Below are positions 1 through 10,476 of a stretch of DNA of 64,000 nt, piece after piece. Each line of letters begins with the position of its first letter. Positions within the stretch are counted from its first letter, which is position 1. The stretch is from Symbiodinium natans (taxonomy: Eukaryota > Sar > Dinophyceae > Suessiales > Symbiodiniaceae), in contig CAJNDS010002288.1 in assembly GCA_905221605.1 (NCBI GenBank), positions 1-64,000 on the forward strand, in the 5' to 3' direction. The notes beneath the pieces are model-generated. The model was not told the origin of the DNA and did not search any database. It saw nothing but the letters and a program-made list of their open reading frames with translations. The position numbers and the translations under genes were made by a program.

Positions 1-830
1 CTCTCTCTCTCTCTCTTCTTTGTCCCTTTCTTCGAGACGAGAAGCAGATGGATAAGACGAGATGGAAAGAGAGATTCTTTGCTTCGCTGCAGAATGTGGT
101 GTGAAAACAACAGTAGACTGTTTGGGGAGCAAGTCTTCCCTTTGCTCTTTTTGGGCATACAACAGGGCGAAGAAATTCCTTCTCCCCTCTTATCCCTGTT
201 CTGTAGTCTATCGTTACAGAAAGACAAATACATATACAAGGTGCCAGTTTCACTCTTGTCCCACTCCTTTAGCGCTTTTCTTACAGCAGAAAAGCTGAAC
301 ATGCAAGAATACAGCCTCCTCTCTCTTCTCTCTTCTTTGTTCTCTTGTACGTGACAAATGAATACACAAGAGGACAAGGAAAAGAGAAGTTAATGGGCGG
401 GAAAGAGGGCAGGGTGGATTGCTTTGTTCCTGGCAAGAAGGGAGCCCCCCCCCCCCCGTAGAGCAGGGCTGAGAGCCCTTACACCCTCTCTTTTGCTTTC
501 TTTCTCTCCTGCGTTCCCAGGTCTTCTGTTCTTTTGCGTTTAGGAAATTCAAGGGAACTGCTAAAAAAGGAGGAAGGAGTTTTTCTTGTCTCTTTTCGTT
601 GCCCTTGCTGGCCCTTGCTCTTTTCTTTTCTCGTTCAGCGAGAGAGGAAGAGACTGCAGGGGGCAAACAACAAAGAATGGACAAGAGCCCTTCTCTCTTA
701 TCTTATTGAGAAACTGATAGGTAAGAGGAGGAAAAACTCCCCTCCCCTCAGTCTCCATCTCTTCTCTTCTTTTCTCTTCTTTACGTGCTCCTCTCAAACC
801 GAAGACAAAAGAACAAACGATGAAGGGAAC
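1..830. other. Pyrimidine-rich stretch with CT microsatellite
   Basis: A short (CT)n run opens the window and the following 800 bases alternate CT-rich and GA-rich tracts. Open frames here are low-complexity and not protein-like. It could be 5' flanking or intronic sequence of the exon candidate that follows. Confidence 0.6.
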
Positions 831-962
831 ATGATATCGACTGTTTTGGCTATCCTTCTTGCTTCTCATTGCTGTTCCATCGTTCTCTTCTCTCTTCAAG
901 TCTGTCCAGATATTTTCTTTTTTCCTTTCGACGAGGAGCAGCTAGAATTCTACCCACATCTT
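831..962 (+). CDS. Candidate exon with canonical donor, unrecognised protein
   Basis: An ATG at 831 opens 44 codons ending in a phase-0 boundary followed by GTAGGTATG, a good 5' splice site. The start is hydrophobic (MISTVLAILLAS), like a signal peptide, and the end is acidic (DIFFFPFDEEQLEFYPHL). No family is recognised. A similar IFFP..EEQLE string occurs near 30470. It could be chance. Confidence 0.35.
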
Positions 963-1085
963 GTAGGTATGTATCGTATATGTATTGTATATCACATAGA
1001 GAAATGGAGAGGAAAGGGCGGGAATCCTCAAACCGTAAGACTAGGATTTGAGGGCATTGGGTTTTTGTATGTAACACCGATCCAG

Positions 1086-1250
1086 CGAGAATATTGTGAG
1101 CAAGTATCTGGGTTCTGGGCCTTCCCACAAGCCCAACTTGCTCGCAAGTACATGGGTTGTCATTTCAATGTTTCCCAAAGGGTCACCCAGAACAATTCTC
1201 ATTTCTCACACACACATCATCCCCAATACTCACAAATACATATCTCATAA
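1086..1250 (+). CDS. Candidate exon, unrecognised
   Basis: An open frame follows a possible ATCCAG acceptor and reads REYCEQVSGFWAFPQAQLAR and onward to a stop at 1248. It could be a 3' exon of the preceding candidate. No family is recognised. Confidence 0.3.
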   Translation, partial: REYCEQVSGFWAFPQAQLARKYMGCHFNVSQRVTQNNSHFSHTHHPQYSQIHIS

Positions 1251-1814
1251 ACCCTTCTCGTTTAAGGTTTAGATTTGAGCGTATTCGACGAAGGCTTAGG
1301 GTAAATTCCAAGATTTACACATGCTTCTTATTTAGTTTTGGGACATAGCCTTATTCCTAAACCTATTCCTTTAACGTTTAAGACCAAAACGCACGCATGA
1401 GCCTTAGTTTTTTAAGGTTTTGCGCCGGACACTGAGGTTTATTAATTCTAGATTCTTAAACCACGCACCTGGGCACGACGAGGTTGCGGGAAAGGGGGGA
1501 GAATCGCGAACCTTATGGCTGAAGCTTAAGCCTAACCCTATTCCAAACCATATTCGCTGAAGATCTAGTGAATTCAGATCGGATTTAGGGGAAAACAATG
1601 AGTGAACGCTTCGCTTAGCATTTTCCTTTTCCTCTTTTCAGGAGATAAAACTCGGAGGGTTCTTTCAGAAGAAGATTGTTGATACTTAACGAATATGCCA
1701 CAGAGGCCCCTTAAAATTAGAAAAAAAACTCTTACATTCTTTAAAACCCTTGAAGATTGAAAAGGAACAAGTCTTCTGAGCAAGGACTCGGAAGGACCCT
1801 TTACACAGCTCCAT
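1251..1814. other. No gene seen
   Basis: Mixed sequence with scattered degenerate TTTAGGG-like words. No convincing coding segment. Confidence 0.5.
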
Positions 1815-2920
1815 CTCAGACCAAAACATAAGGGTTTTCACCAAATTGCTCATTTTGTTGGATTTTTCCCCCTTTTTTGCTCCTTCAGGGACCCCAACTT
1901 AACATAAGGATTTTCACCAAATTGCTCATTGCGGTGACTTTTTCCAATTTTGCACCTTCACGGACCCCCAATGAAGGCCAAAAACAAAAGGGTTTTCACC
2001 AAATTGCTGATGTTGATGATTTTGCGTCTTGCACGGACCCCAGCTAAAGCCAAAAACATAGGTGTTTTCGCCAAATTGTTCATTTGGGCGATTTTTGGCA
2101 ATTTTGCACCTTCACAGACCCCCAGGTAAGGCAAAAACATCCAGATTTTCAATTTTTCGTGATTTTTTGCAATTTTGCGCGTTCACCGACCCTCAGCTAA
2201 GGCCAAAACAAAAGGATTTTCATCAAATTGCTGATTTTTGTGATTTTCCTGAGTTTGGTTGTTTTTTGCAATGTGGCGCCTTGACGGACCCCTATCCAAG
2301 GCCAAAACATAAGGATTTCCATCAAACTGCTGCTTTTGGTGCTTTTTGTAATTTTGCGCCTGCGCCCACCCCCAGCTAAGGCCAAAACATAAGGATGTTA
2401 CCAGATTGCGACTTTTGGTAATTTTGCGCCTTCACCGGCTTATTTAGGTGAGTTGTTTGCAACGTGGCGCCTTGACGAACCCCTACCTAAGGCCAAAACA
2501 TATTTTCGTGATTGTTTGCGATGTGGCGCCTTGACGGACCCCTATCTAAGGACAAAACATGAGCATTTTCACCAAATTGCTCATTTTTGTGGGCAATTTT
2601 GCGCCTTCACAGACACCAATCTAAGGCCAAAACACAAGGATTTTCACAAAATTGCTAGTTTTTGTGATTTTTGGCATCTAACAGAAGGATTTTCACCAAG
2701 TTGCTCATTAGGCGCAATCTTGCACCTTCACAGACCCGCCTATCTAAGGCAAAAAAAGGATTTGACTGGAGCAAAAATTGAACCCAAAATCTCAGGGACC
2801 AGGTCTTGCGATTTGACTCTTTGAAGCAAAAATTGAACCCAAAATCTTAGGGACCAGGGCTTGCTATTTGACTCTTTGGAGCAAAAATTGAGCCCGAAAT
2901 CTTAAGGACCAGGGCTTTAA
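1815..2920. repeat. Degenerate 75-95 bp tandem repeats
   Basis: Units contain TTTTCACCAAATTGCT, then TGATTTTT..CAATTTTGCGCCTTCAC, then GACCCC..CTAAGGCCAAAACA. Copies start near 1834, 1911, 1992, 2066, 2145, 2218 and 2312 and decay to about 2760. Three copies of a 55-58 bp unit (GCAAAAATTGAACCCAAAATC type) follow at about 2767-2920. Open frames here are repeat artefacts. Confidence 0.8.
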
Positions 2921-2924
2921 ATTA

Positions 2925-5160
2925 TGAGTCTGGGCCTCCCCCCAATACTACATTACGAGCCCGGGCCTTCTCCCAATATTAAATTACGAGCCCGGGCCTT
3001 CTCCCAATACTAAATTACGAGCCCGGGCCTTCTCCCAATACTAAATTACGAGCCCGGACCTTCCCCCAATATTAAATTACGAGCCCGGCCTTCCCCCAAT
3101 ACTAAATTACGAGCCCGGGCCTTCCCCCAATACTAAATTACGAGCCCGGGCCTTCCCCCAATACTAAATTACGAGCCCGGGCCTTCTGCCAATACTAAAT
3201 TACGAGCTCGGGCCTTCTTTTCTTGCCAGACTGGTCTGCCCGTGCCCCCCCCTCCCCAAACTATTCGAACTATTCGAAATTATTCAAACTATTCGAACCA
3301 CCTTGGTTCGAATTTTCGAATAGTTCGAATAGTTTGAATAGTTTGGGCGCCCCAGGCCGGGCCCCAAACTATTCGAAAATTATGAGCCCGGGCCTTCTCC
3401 CAGAACTAAATTACGAGCCCGGGCCTTCTCCCAATACTAAATTACGAGCCCGGGCCTTCCCCCAATACTAAATTACGAGCCCGGCCTTCCCCCAATACTA
3501 AATTACGAGCCCGGGCCTTCCCCCAATACTAAATTACGAGCCCGAGCCTTCCCTTCCTTTCCAGACTGGTCTCCCCGGGCCCCCCCCCCAAACTATTCGA
3601 ACTATTCGAACTATTCGAAATTATTCGAACTATTCGAACCCGCTTGGTTCGAATAGTTCGAATAGTTTCGAATAGTTCAAATGTTTGAATAGTTTGGGCG
3701 CCCCAGGCCAGGCCCCAAACTATTCGAACACCCCCCCTCCCAACACTAAATACGAGCCCGGGCCTTCTCAGAATACTAAATTACGAGCCCGGGCATTCCC
3801 CCAATACTAAATTACGAGCCCGAGCCTTCTCCCAATACTAAATTACGAGCCCGGACCTTCCCCCAACACTAAATTACGAGCCCGTGCCTTCCCCCAATAC
3901 TAAATTACGAGCCCGTGCCTTCCCCCAATACTAAATTACGAGCCAGGCCCTTCTCCCAATACTAAATTACGAGCCAGGGCCTTCCCCTCCTTTCCAGACT
4001 GGTCTCCCCGGCCCCCCCCCCAAACTATTCGAACTATTCGAAATTATTCCAATAATTCGAATAATTTCGAATTGTTCGAATAGTTCGAATAGTTTGGGCG
4101 CCCCAGGCCGGGCCTCAAACTATTCGAACACCCCCCTCCCAATACTAAATTACGAGCCGGGCCTTCTCCCAACACTAAATTACGAGCCCGGGCCTTCTCC
4201 CAATACTAAATTACGAGCCCGGGCCTTCTCCCAATATTAAATGACGAGCCCGGGCCTTCCAATTACGAGCCCGGCCTTCCCCCAATACTAAATTACGAGC
4301 CCGGGCCTTAGCCCAATACTAAATTACGAGCCCGAGCCTTCCCTTCCTTTCCAGACTGGTCTCCCCGGCCCCCCCCCCCCCAAACAATTCGAACTATTCG
4401 AACTATTCGAAATTATTCGAACTATTCGAACCCCCTTGGTTCGAATAGTTCGAATAGTTTCGAATAGTTCGAATAGTTTGAATAGTTTGGGCGCCCCAGG
4501 CCACGCCCCAAACTATTCGAACACCCCCCCTCCCAATCCTAAATCGGGCCTTCTCCCAATACTAAATTACGAGCCCGGGCCTTCTCCCAATACTAAATGA
4601 CGAGCCCGGACCTTCCCCCAATACTAAATTACGAGCCCGGACCTTCCCCCAATACTAAATTACGAGCCCGTGCCTTCCCCCAATACTAAATTACGAGCCA
4701 GGCCCTTCTCCCAATACTAAATTACGAGCCAGGGCCTTCCCCTCCTTTCCAGACTGGTCTCCCCGGGCCCCCCCCAAACTACTCGAACTATTCGAACTAT
4801 TCGAAATTATTCGAACTATTCGAACCCACTTGGTTCGAATAGTTCGAATAGTTTCAAATAGTTCGAATAGTTTGAATAGTTTGGGCGCCCCAGGCCGGGC
4901 CCCAAACTACTCCCAATACTAAATTACGAGCCCGGGCCTTCTCCCAATCTTAAATTACGAGCCCGGGCCTTCTCTCAATACTAAATTACGAGCCCGGACC
5001 TTCCCCGAATTCTAAATTACGAGCCCGGGCCTTCCCCCAATACTAAATTACCTGCCCCGAATACTAAATTACGAGCCCGGGCCTTCCCCCAATACTAAAT
5101 TACGAGCCAGGGCCTTCTCCCAATCGAGCACGAGCCTTCTTTCCAGACTGGTCTCCCCGG
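2925..5160. repeat. 31-bp satellite in higher-order blocks
   Basis: Tandem 31-bp units (CCCAATACTAAATTACGAGC followed by CCGGGCCTTCT) occur in blocks of about five to eight. The blocks are separated by segments containing CCAGACTGGTCTCCCCGG and TTCGAA-rich hairpin cassettes, near 3230, 3560, 3990, 4350, 4745 and 5140. The block plus spacer repeats about every 330-430 bp. Confidence 0.85.
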
Positions 5161-5264
5161 GCACCCCACCCCCCTAAACTATTCGAACTATTCGAACTAT
5201 TCGAAATTTTTCAAACTATTCGAACCCCCTTGGCTCGAATAGTTCGAATAGTTTGGGGCATCAG

Positions 5265-6545
5265 TTTTGTGCGGCATTTGCAGGACTTTTGCAGGGTGCC
5301 AAGGGGATCCCGGCAAATTTCGACCCGCAAAGTTGTTCCTACCCGTTCCCGTTTTGTGTGATATTTGCGGGACTTTTGCAGGGCGCCAAGGGGATCCCGG
5401 CAAATTTCGACCCGCCAAGTTGTTCCTACCCGTTCCCGTTTTGCGTGGCATTTGCAGGACTTTTTCAGGGCGCCAAGGGGATCCCGGCAAATTTCGACCC
5501 GCAAATGTTGTTCCTACCCGTTCCCGTTTTGTGTGGTATTTGCAGGACTTTTGCAGGGCGCCAAGGGGATCCCGGCAAATTTCGACCTGCCAAGTTGTTC
5601 CTACCTGTTCCCATTTTGTGCGGTACTTGAAGAACTTTTCCAGGGTGCCAAGGGGATCCCGGCAAATTTCGACCCGCAAAGTTGTTCCTACCCGTTCCCG
5701 TTTTGTGTGTTATTTGCGGGACTTTTGCAGGGCGCCAAGGGGATCCCGGCAAATTTCGACCCGCCAAGTTGTTCCTAGCCGTTCCCGTTTTGTGTGGCAT
5801 TTGCAGGACTTTTTCAGGGTGCCAAGGGGATCCCGGCAAATTTCGACCCGCAAAGTTGTTCCTACCCGTTCCCGTTTTGTGTGATATTTGCGGGACTTTT
5901 GCAGGGCGCCAAGGGGATCCCGGCAAATTTCGACCCGCAAAGTTGTTCCTACCCGTTCCCGTGTTGTGTGGTATTTGCGGGACTTTTGCAGGGTGCCAAG
6001 GGGATCCCGGCAAATTTCGACCCGCAAAGTTGTTCCTACCCGTTCCCGTTTCGTGTGGTATTTGTAGGACTTTTGCAGGGTGCCAAGGGGATCCCGGCAA
6101 ATTTCGACCCGCAAAGTTATTCCTACCCGTTCCCGTTTTGTGTGGTATTTGCGGGACTTTTGCAGGGCGCCAAGGGGATCCCGGCAAATTTCGACCCGCC
6201 AAGGTGTTCCTACCCATTCCCGTTTTGTGTGGTATTTGCGGGACTTTTGCAGGGTGCCAAGGGGATCCCGGCAAATTTCGACCCGCAAATGTTGTTCCTA
6301 CCCGTTCCCGTTTTGCGTGGTATTTGCGGGACTTTTCCAGGGTGCCAAGGGGATCCCGGCAAATTTCGACCCGCAAAGTTGTTCCTACCCGTTCCCGTTT
6401 TGTGTGGTATTTGCGGGACTTTTGCAGGGTGCCAAGGGGATCCCGGCAAATTTCGACCCGCAAAGTTGTTCCTACCCGTTCCCGTTTTGTGCGGTATTTG
6501 CGGGACTTTTGCAGGGTGCCAAGGGGATTCCGGCAAATTTTGAAT
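5265..6545. repeat. 87-bp satellite, fifteen copies
   Basis: The word GGGGATCCCGGCAAATTTCG recurs at 5303, 5390, 5477, 5565, 5652 and onward to about 6523, a period of 87. Two intervals of 88 follow units with one extra base (GCAAATGTTG instead of GCAAAGTTG). Because 87 is 29 codons, unbroken frames run on both strands (up to 391 codons). They are repeat products, not genes. Confidence 0.9.
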
Positions 6546-6599
6546 TTTGGGGGCCCCAGGCCGGCGCGAACCCCCCTTCCTCCCAAACTGGTCTCCCCG

Positions 6600-8245
6600 G
6601 GCCCCCCCCAAACTATTCGAACTATTCGAACTATTCGAAACTATTCGAACTATTCGAACCCCCCTGGTTCGAATAGTTCGAATAGTTCGAATAGTTTGGG
6701 GCACCAGCCCTCGCCCCCAAACTATTCGAACTATTCGAACCCCCCTGGTTCGAATAGTTCGAATAGTTCGAATAGTTTGGGGCACCAGCCCTCGCGCCCA
6801 AACTATTCGAACTATTCGAACCCCCCTGGTTCGAATAGTACGAATAGTTTCGAATAGTTCGAATAGTTCGAATAGTTTGGGAGCCCGGCCTGGGGCCCCC
6901 ACACTATTCGAACTATTCGAACCCCCCTTCCTCCCAAACTGGTCCCCCCGGGGACCCCCCAAACTATTCAAACTATTCGAACTATTCGAAGCTATTCGAA
7001 CTATTCGAACCCCCCTGGTTCGAATAGTTCGAATAGTTCGAATAGTTTGGGGCACCAGCCCTCGCGCCCAAACTATTCGAACTATTCGAACCCCCCTGGT
7101 TCGAATAGTTCGAATAGTTTCGAATAGTTCGAATAGTTTAGGGGGGCCCGGCCTGGGGCCCCCACACTATTCGAACTATTCGAACCCCCCTTCCTCCCAA
7201 ACTGGTCCCCCCGGGGACCCCCCAAACTATTCGAACTATTCGAAACTATTCGAACTATTCGAACCCCCCTGGTTCGAATAGTTCGAATAGTTCGAATAGT
7301 TTGGGGCACCAGCCCTCGCGCCCAAACTATTCGAACTATTCGAACCCCCCTGGTTCGAATAGTTCGAATAGTTTCGAATAGTTCGAATAGTTCGAATAGT
7401 TTGGGGGCCCGGCCTGGGGCCCCCACACTATTCGAACTATTCGAACCCCCTTCCTCCCAAACTGGTCTCCCCGGGGACCCCCCAAACTATTCGAACTATT
7501 CGAACTATTCGAAACTATTCGAACTATTCGAACCCCCCTGGTTCGAATAGTTCGAATAGTTCGAATAGTTTGGGGCACCAGCCCTCGCGCCCAAACTATT
7601 CGAACTATTCGAACTATTCGAACCAGGGGGGTTCGAATAGTTCGAATAGTTTCGAATAGTTCGAATAGTTCGAATAGTTTGGGGGCCCGGCCTGGGGCCC
7701 CCACACTATTCGAACTATTCGAACCCCCTTCCTCCCAAACTGGTCTCCCCGGGCACGCCCCAAACTATTCGAACTATTCGAACTATTCGAAACTATTCGA
7801 ACTATTCGAACCCCCCTGGTTCGAATAGTTCGAATAGTTCGAATAGTTTGGGGCACCAGCCCTCGCGCCCAAACTATTCGAACTATTCGAACCCCCCTGG
7901 TTCGAATAGTTCGAATAGTTCGAATAGTTTAGGGCACCAGGCCGGGCCCCCAAACTATTCGAACTATTCGAACCCCTCTGGTTCGAATAGTTCGAATAGT
8001 TTCGAATAGTTCGAATAGTTCGAATAGTTTGGGGGCCCCAGGCCGGGCCCCCAAACTATTCGAACCCATCTGGTTCGAATAGTTCGAATAGTTTGGGGCA
8101 CCAGGCCATGCCCCCAAACTATTCGAACTATTCGAACCCCTCTGGTTCGAATAGTTCGAATAGTTTAGAATAGTTCGAATAGTTCGAATAGTTTGGGGAC
8201 CCCAGGCCGGGCCCCCAAACCATTCAAACTATTCGAACCCCCGTT
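6600..8245. repeat. 9-bp TTCGAATAG arrays in inverted cassettes
   Basis: Runs of ACTATTCGA are followed by a GC-rich spacer (ACCCCCCTGG type) and then runs of TTCGAATAG, the reverse complement, so each cassette can fold into a hairpin. Cassettes are joined by TTTGGGGCACCAGCCCTCGC or CTTCCTCCCAAACTGGTC blocks repeating about every 260-280 bp (near 6571, 6922, 7182, 7447, 7726). Smaller cassettes lie inside 3235-5260. Confidence 0.9.
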
Positions 8246-8282
8246 TGAAAGTTCAGAAAAGACGCATGGTCACATAATACAG

Positions 8283-8355
8283 GAAGGTTCCTCGTACATA
8301 TACATATACATATACATACATACATATATATATATATATATTATTTATTTATTTA

Positions 8356-8398
<43 letters not shown>
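8283..8398. repeat. TA/CATA and CT microsatellites
   Basis: (TACA)n and (TA)n pass into TTAT repeats and then a (CT)n tract of about 40 bases. Smaller TA and GA microsatellites follow at about 8565-8580, 8667-8683 and 8753-8772. Confidence 0.9.
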
Positions 8399-8399
8399 A

Positions 8400-9074
8400 A
8401 ATAGATCGGGCCTGAAATTCCCTCATTCCCTACTAAGAACCCGGGGGTTCATGCGGAGGTTGCGGTGATTGTGGTGTTTGGGTTGTAGGGTCGTTGGCTA
8501 GGGCTTCATGGCTCTTAGGGCTTTCAGCAGTCTACGTTGCACGTAGGGGTTCACTTTAACTTGTTGCGTATATATATATATGAATATTAGTAGTATGATC
8601 TATTTTACTTCTCGAATGTATGAGAAGAAATAGAGATCATACGAGGATACGTGTATATGTACATCAGTGTATATATATATATATGTACGTTGGAACGGCC
8701 TCTGCGGTTGTGAAGTGTCGTCTGTGCTGCGTTTCCGTCTGACTGATGCACAGAGAGAGAGAGAGAGAGAGAACTACCTTAAACACTGCGCTGCGAAGCA
8801 TAAACGCGACATTCCCAAAGCCCGAACCCTAAACCAAGTTTGCAGATACATTGTTGTCTGTTTTGCTGTGGTGTGATGAAGCTCTCTTCGCGTTGGCCGT
8901 GTTTTATGTTACCTGCCGTTCGGCAGAGACCCTAAACCCCTTGCTTTCTAACTTGATCCGAACCACCCCTTTCGGTGTATTTAGGGCCAAATCTAGGGTT
9001 TATGAGGCTCTTAAATAGGGGCTTGTATAGTAGCTCAGGGTTGTGCAGGCAAACCTGCACGCCATGCACACGAG
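8400..9074. other. No confident gene; microsatellites
   Basis: Unique sequence with TA and GA microsatellites and isolated CCCTAAACC words. No convincing exon. Confidence 0.4.
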
Positions 9075-9216
9075 ACCCTTTGGCGCAAAACCTACATGTA
9101 AGTGTTCCTGTCGATTTGGGTATTTCCCTTGGGCAAGATCAGAAGGTTCAGGGCTCTTCGATTTGCACGTCGTTCAGTGTTTCGCCAGGCAATGCTGAAG
9201 TCATCCCAAGACAAGC
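9075..9216 (+). CDS. Candidate exon, unrecognised
   Basis: Open frame containing AQNLHVSVPVDLGISLGQDQ and SVSPGNAEVIPRQ, ending at a poly-C run directly before element F. With the segment at 9436 it could form a gene piece interrupted by that element. Confidence 0.3.
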
Positions 9217-9241
9217 GCCCCCCCCCCCCCCCCCCCCAAAG

Positions 9242-9435
9242 ACTCCAATACCCCCTTACCTAAAAAACACTCCTTAAAGAATAAGAGGGTTCCTTACATG
9301 GTTTACGGAATATTCCTTAAAGAATAAGAGGGTTCCTTACATGGTTTTACGGAATAATCCTTAGTTCAAAGGGGTATAAGAATAAGAGGGTTCATGGTTT
9401 ACGGAATATTCCTTAATTCAAAGGGGGTATTGGAG
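9242..9435. mobile_element. Family F inverted-repeat element with internal tandem repeat
   Basis: The ends CTCCAATACCCCCTTA and AAGGGGGTATTGGAG are inverted repeats. The interior holds three copies of a unit with TCCTTAAAGAATAAGAGGGT and CATGGTTTACGGAATA. The right end abuts the exon candidate at 9436. Its size and position fit an intron-embedded MITE-like element. Confidence 0.6.
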
Positions 9436-9533
9436 ATTCTGAGCCTGCTCAGGGACAGTCGCCCGCGCTCGTCACTCGCTTGAACACGTCGCTGTCGGAC
9501 ATCCAGGCCCGCAAGTCGGAGCTGGGCTTGAAG
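9436..9533 (+). CDS. Candidate exon abutting element F and a TTTAGGG array
   Basis: Open frame reading SEPAQGQSPALVTRLNTSL then SDIQARKSELGLKG, ending where GGTTTAGGG begins. Composition is protein-like with no homology recognised. The telomere-like donor boundary resembles that of better supported exons further on. Confidence 0.35.
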
Positions 9534-9620
9534 GGGGTTTAGGGTTTTAGGGTTTAGGGTTTAGGGTTTAGGGTTTAGGGTTTAGGGCTTAGGGCTTAGG
9601 GCTTAGGGCTTAGGGCTTGG
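9534..9620. repeat. TTTAGGG array
   Basis: About ten TTTAGGG units grading into CTTAGGG. It starts right at the end of the exon candidate before it. Confidence 0.9.
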
Positions 9621-9914
9621 GGTTTAGGAGTTTTGGAAATGAAAGGTTCCCTAGTACGCCCCACTACTCTCTAAGGCTCCCTAAGCTTCCCCAAGGTTCC
9701 CGAGGTACCTACCCCCCATGAGCCCCCGCCCCTTAAGAACGCCATAATGGGCTTTAACGGCCAACGGCTAAATGTGCTACTAGAATCCCCATCAAGTAGG
9801 GCAAATGGGCCATAAGCCTTTTTCGGGTTCATACTAGCCGGAGCCGCAAACGCTAAGACCCTAACAGCCATAAGAAATCTAGTTCCCTAAAGACCCTAGA
9901 AACCCTAAAACCCT

Positions 9915-10013
9915 AAAGCCAGAGTCCGTCACAGGATTTGTTTGAGGGCTTTGTTCGCTGTCGACGTGGGCTCTGCCAGCATCACCGCTTCAAAGTTGTT
10001 TGTGCTGCTCTGG
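9915..10013 (+). CDS. Candidate exon, unrecognised
   Basis: Open frame reading QDLFEGFVRCRRGLCQHHRF between CCCTAAA-type and TTTAGGG-type repeats. It may precede or be independent of the methyltransferase gene at 10477. Confidence 0.3.
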
Positions 10014-10476
10014 GATTTAGGGTTCAGGGTTTTTGGTCCCTAACCCAAACCCGAAACCCCTAAACCCTAAACCTAAACCGAAACCATAACCCTAAACCCT
10101 AAACCCTAAACCCGAACCCGAGAATGCAATTTCGTCCAGGACAGGTTCGCTGTATGTTATAGTACCTTCAATAGGCGGAATTTAATACCTTTACCCGTGA
10201 CCAAGGGTTCAGGGTTTGGGGTTTAGGGTTTAGGGTTTCCCAAGCCGAGCCGAAACTCTGAAAATTGTAGGTTATAGCACCCTAAACCTGGGGGGCATAA
10301 CCCTCAGCCCCAGGTAAGAACCCGAATCGTCGCAATTATCGTAGTTACGATGTTTGCTTGTTGTCAAGAAGACTATCACGAGAACATTGTGAGACACCGC
10401 GCGTTGCGTAAAATTGTGTGACTCTGTGACTCAGCCATTCTCCTGAGCCCCAAACAAGAATGCCATCGATTCAGCA

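Noticed and set aside
5197-6857. Long open frames of 160-391 codons on both strands
   Set aside because: They follow the 87-bp satellite exactly and arise because the period is a multiple of three.
6210-8117. Open frames rich in NYSNYSN, FELFELF, IRTIRT and VRIVRIV
   Set aside because: Translations of the 9-bp TTCGAATAG repeat in its six frames.
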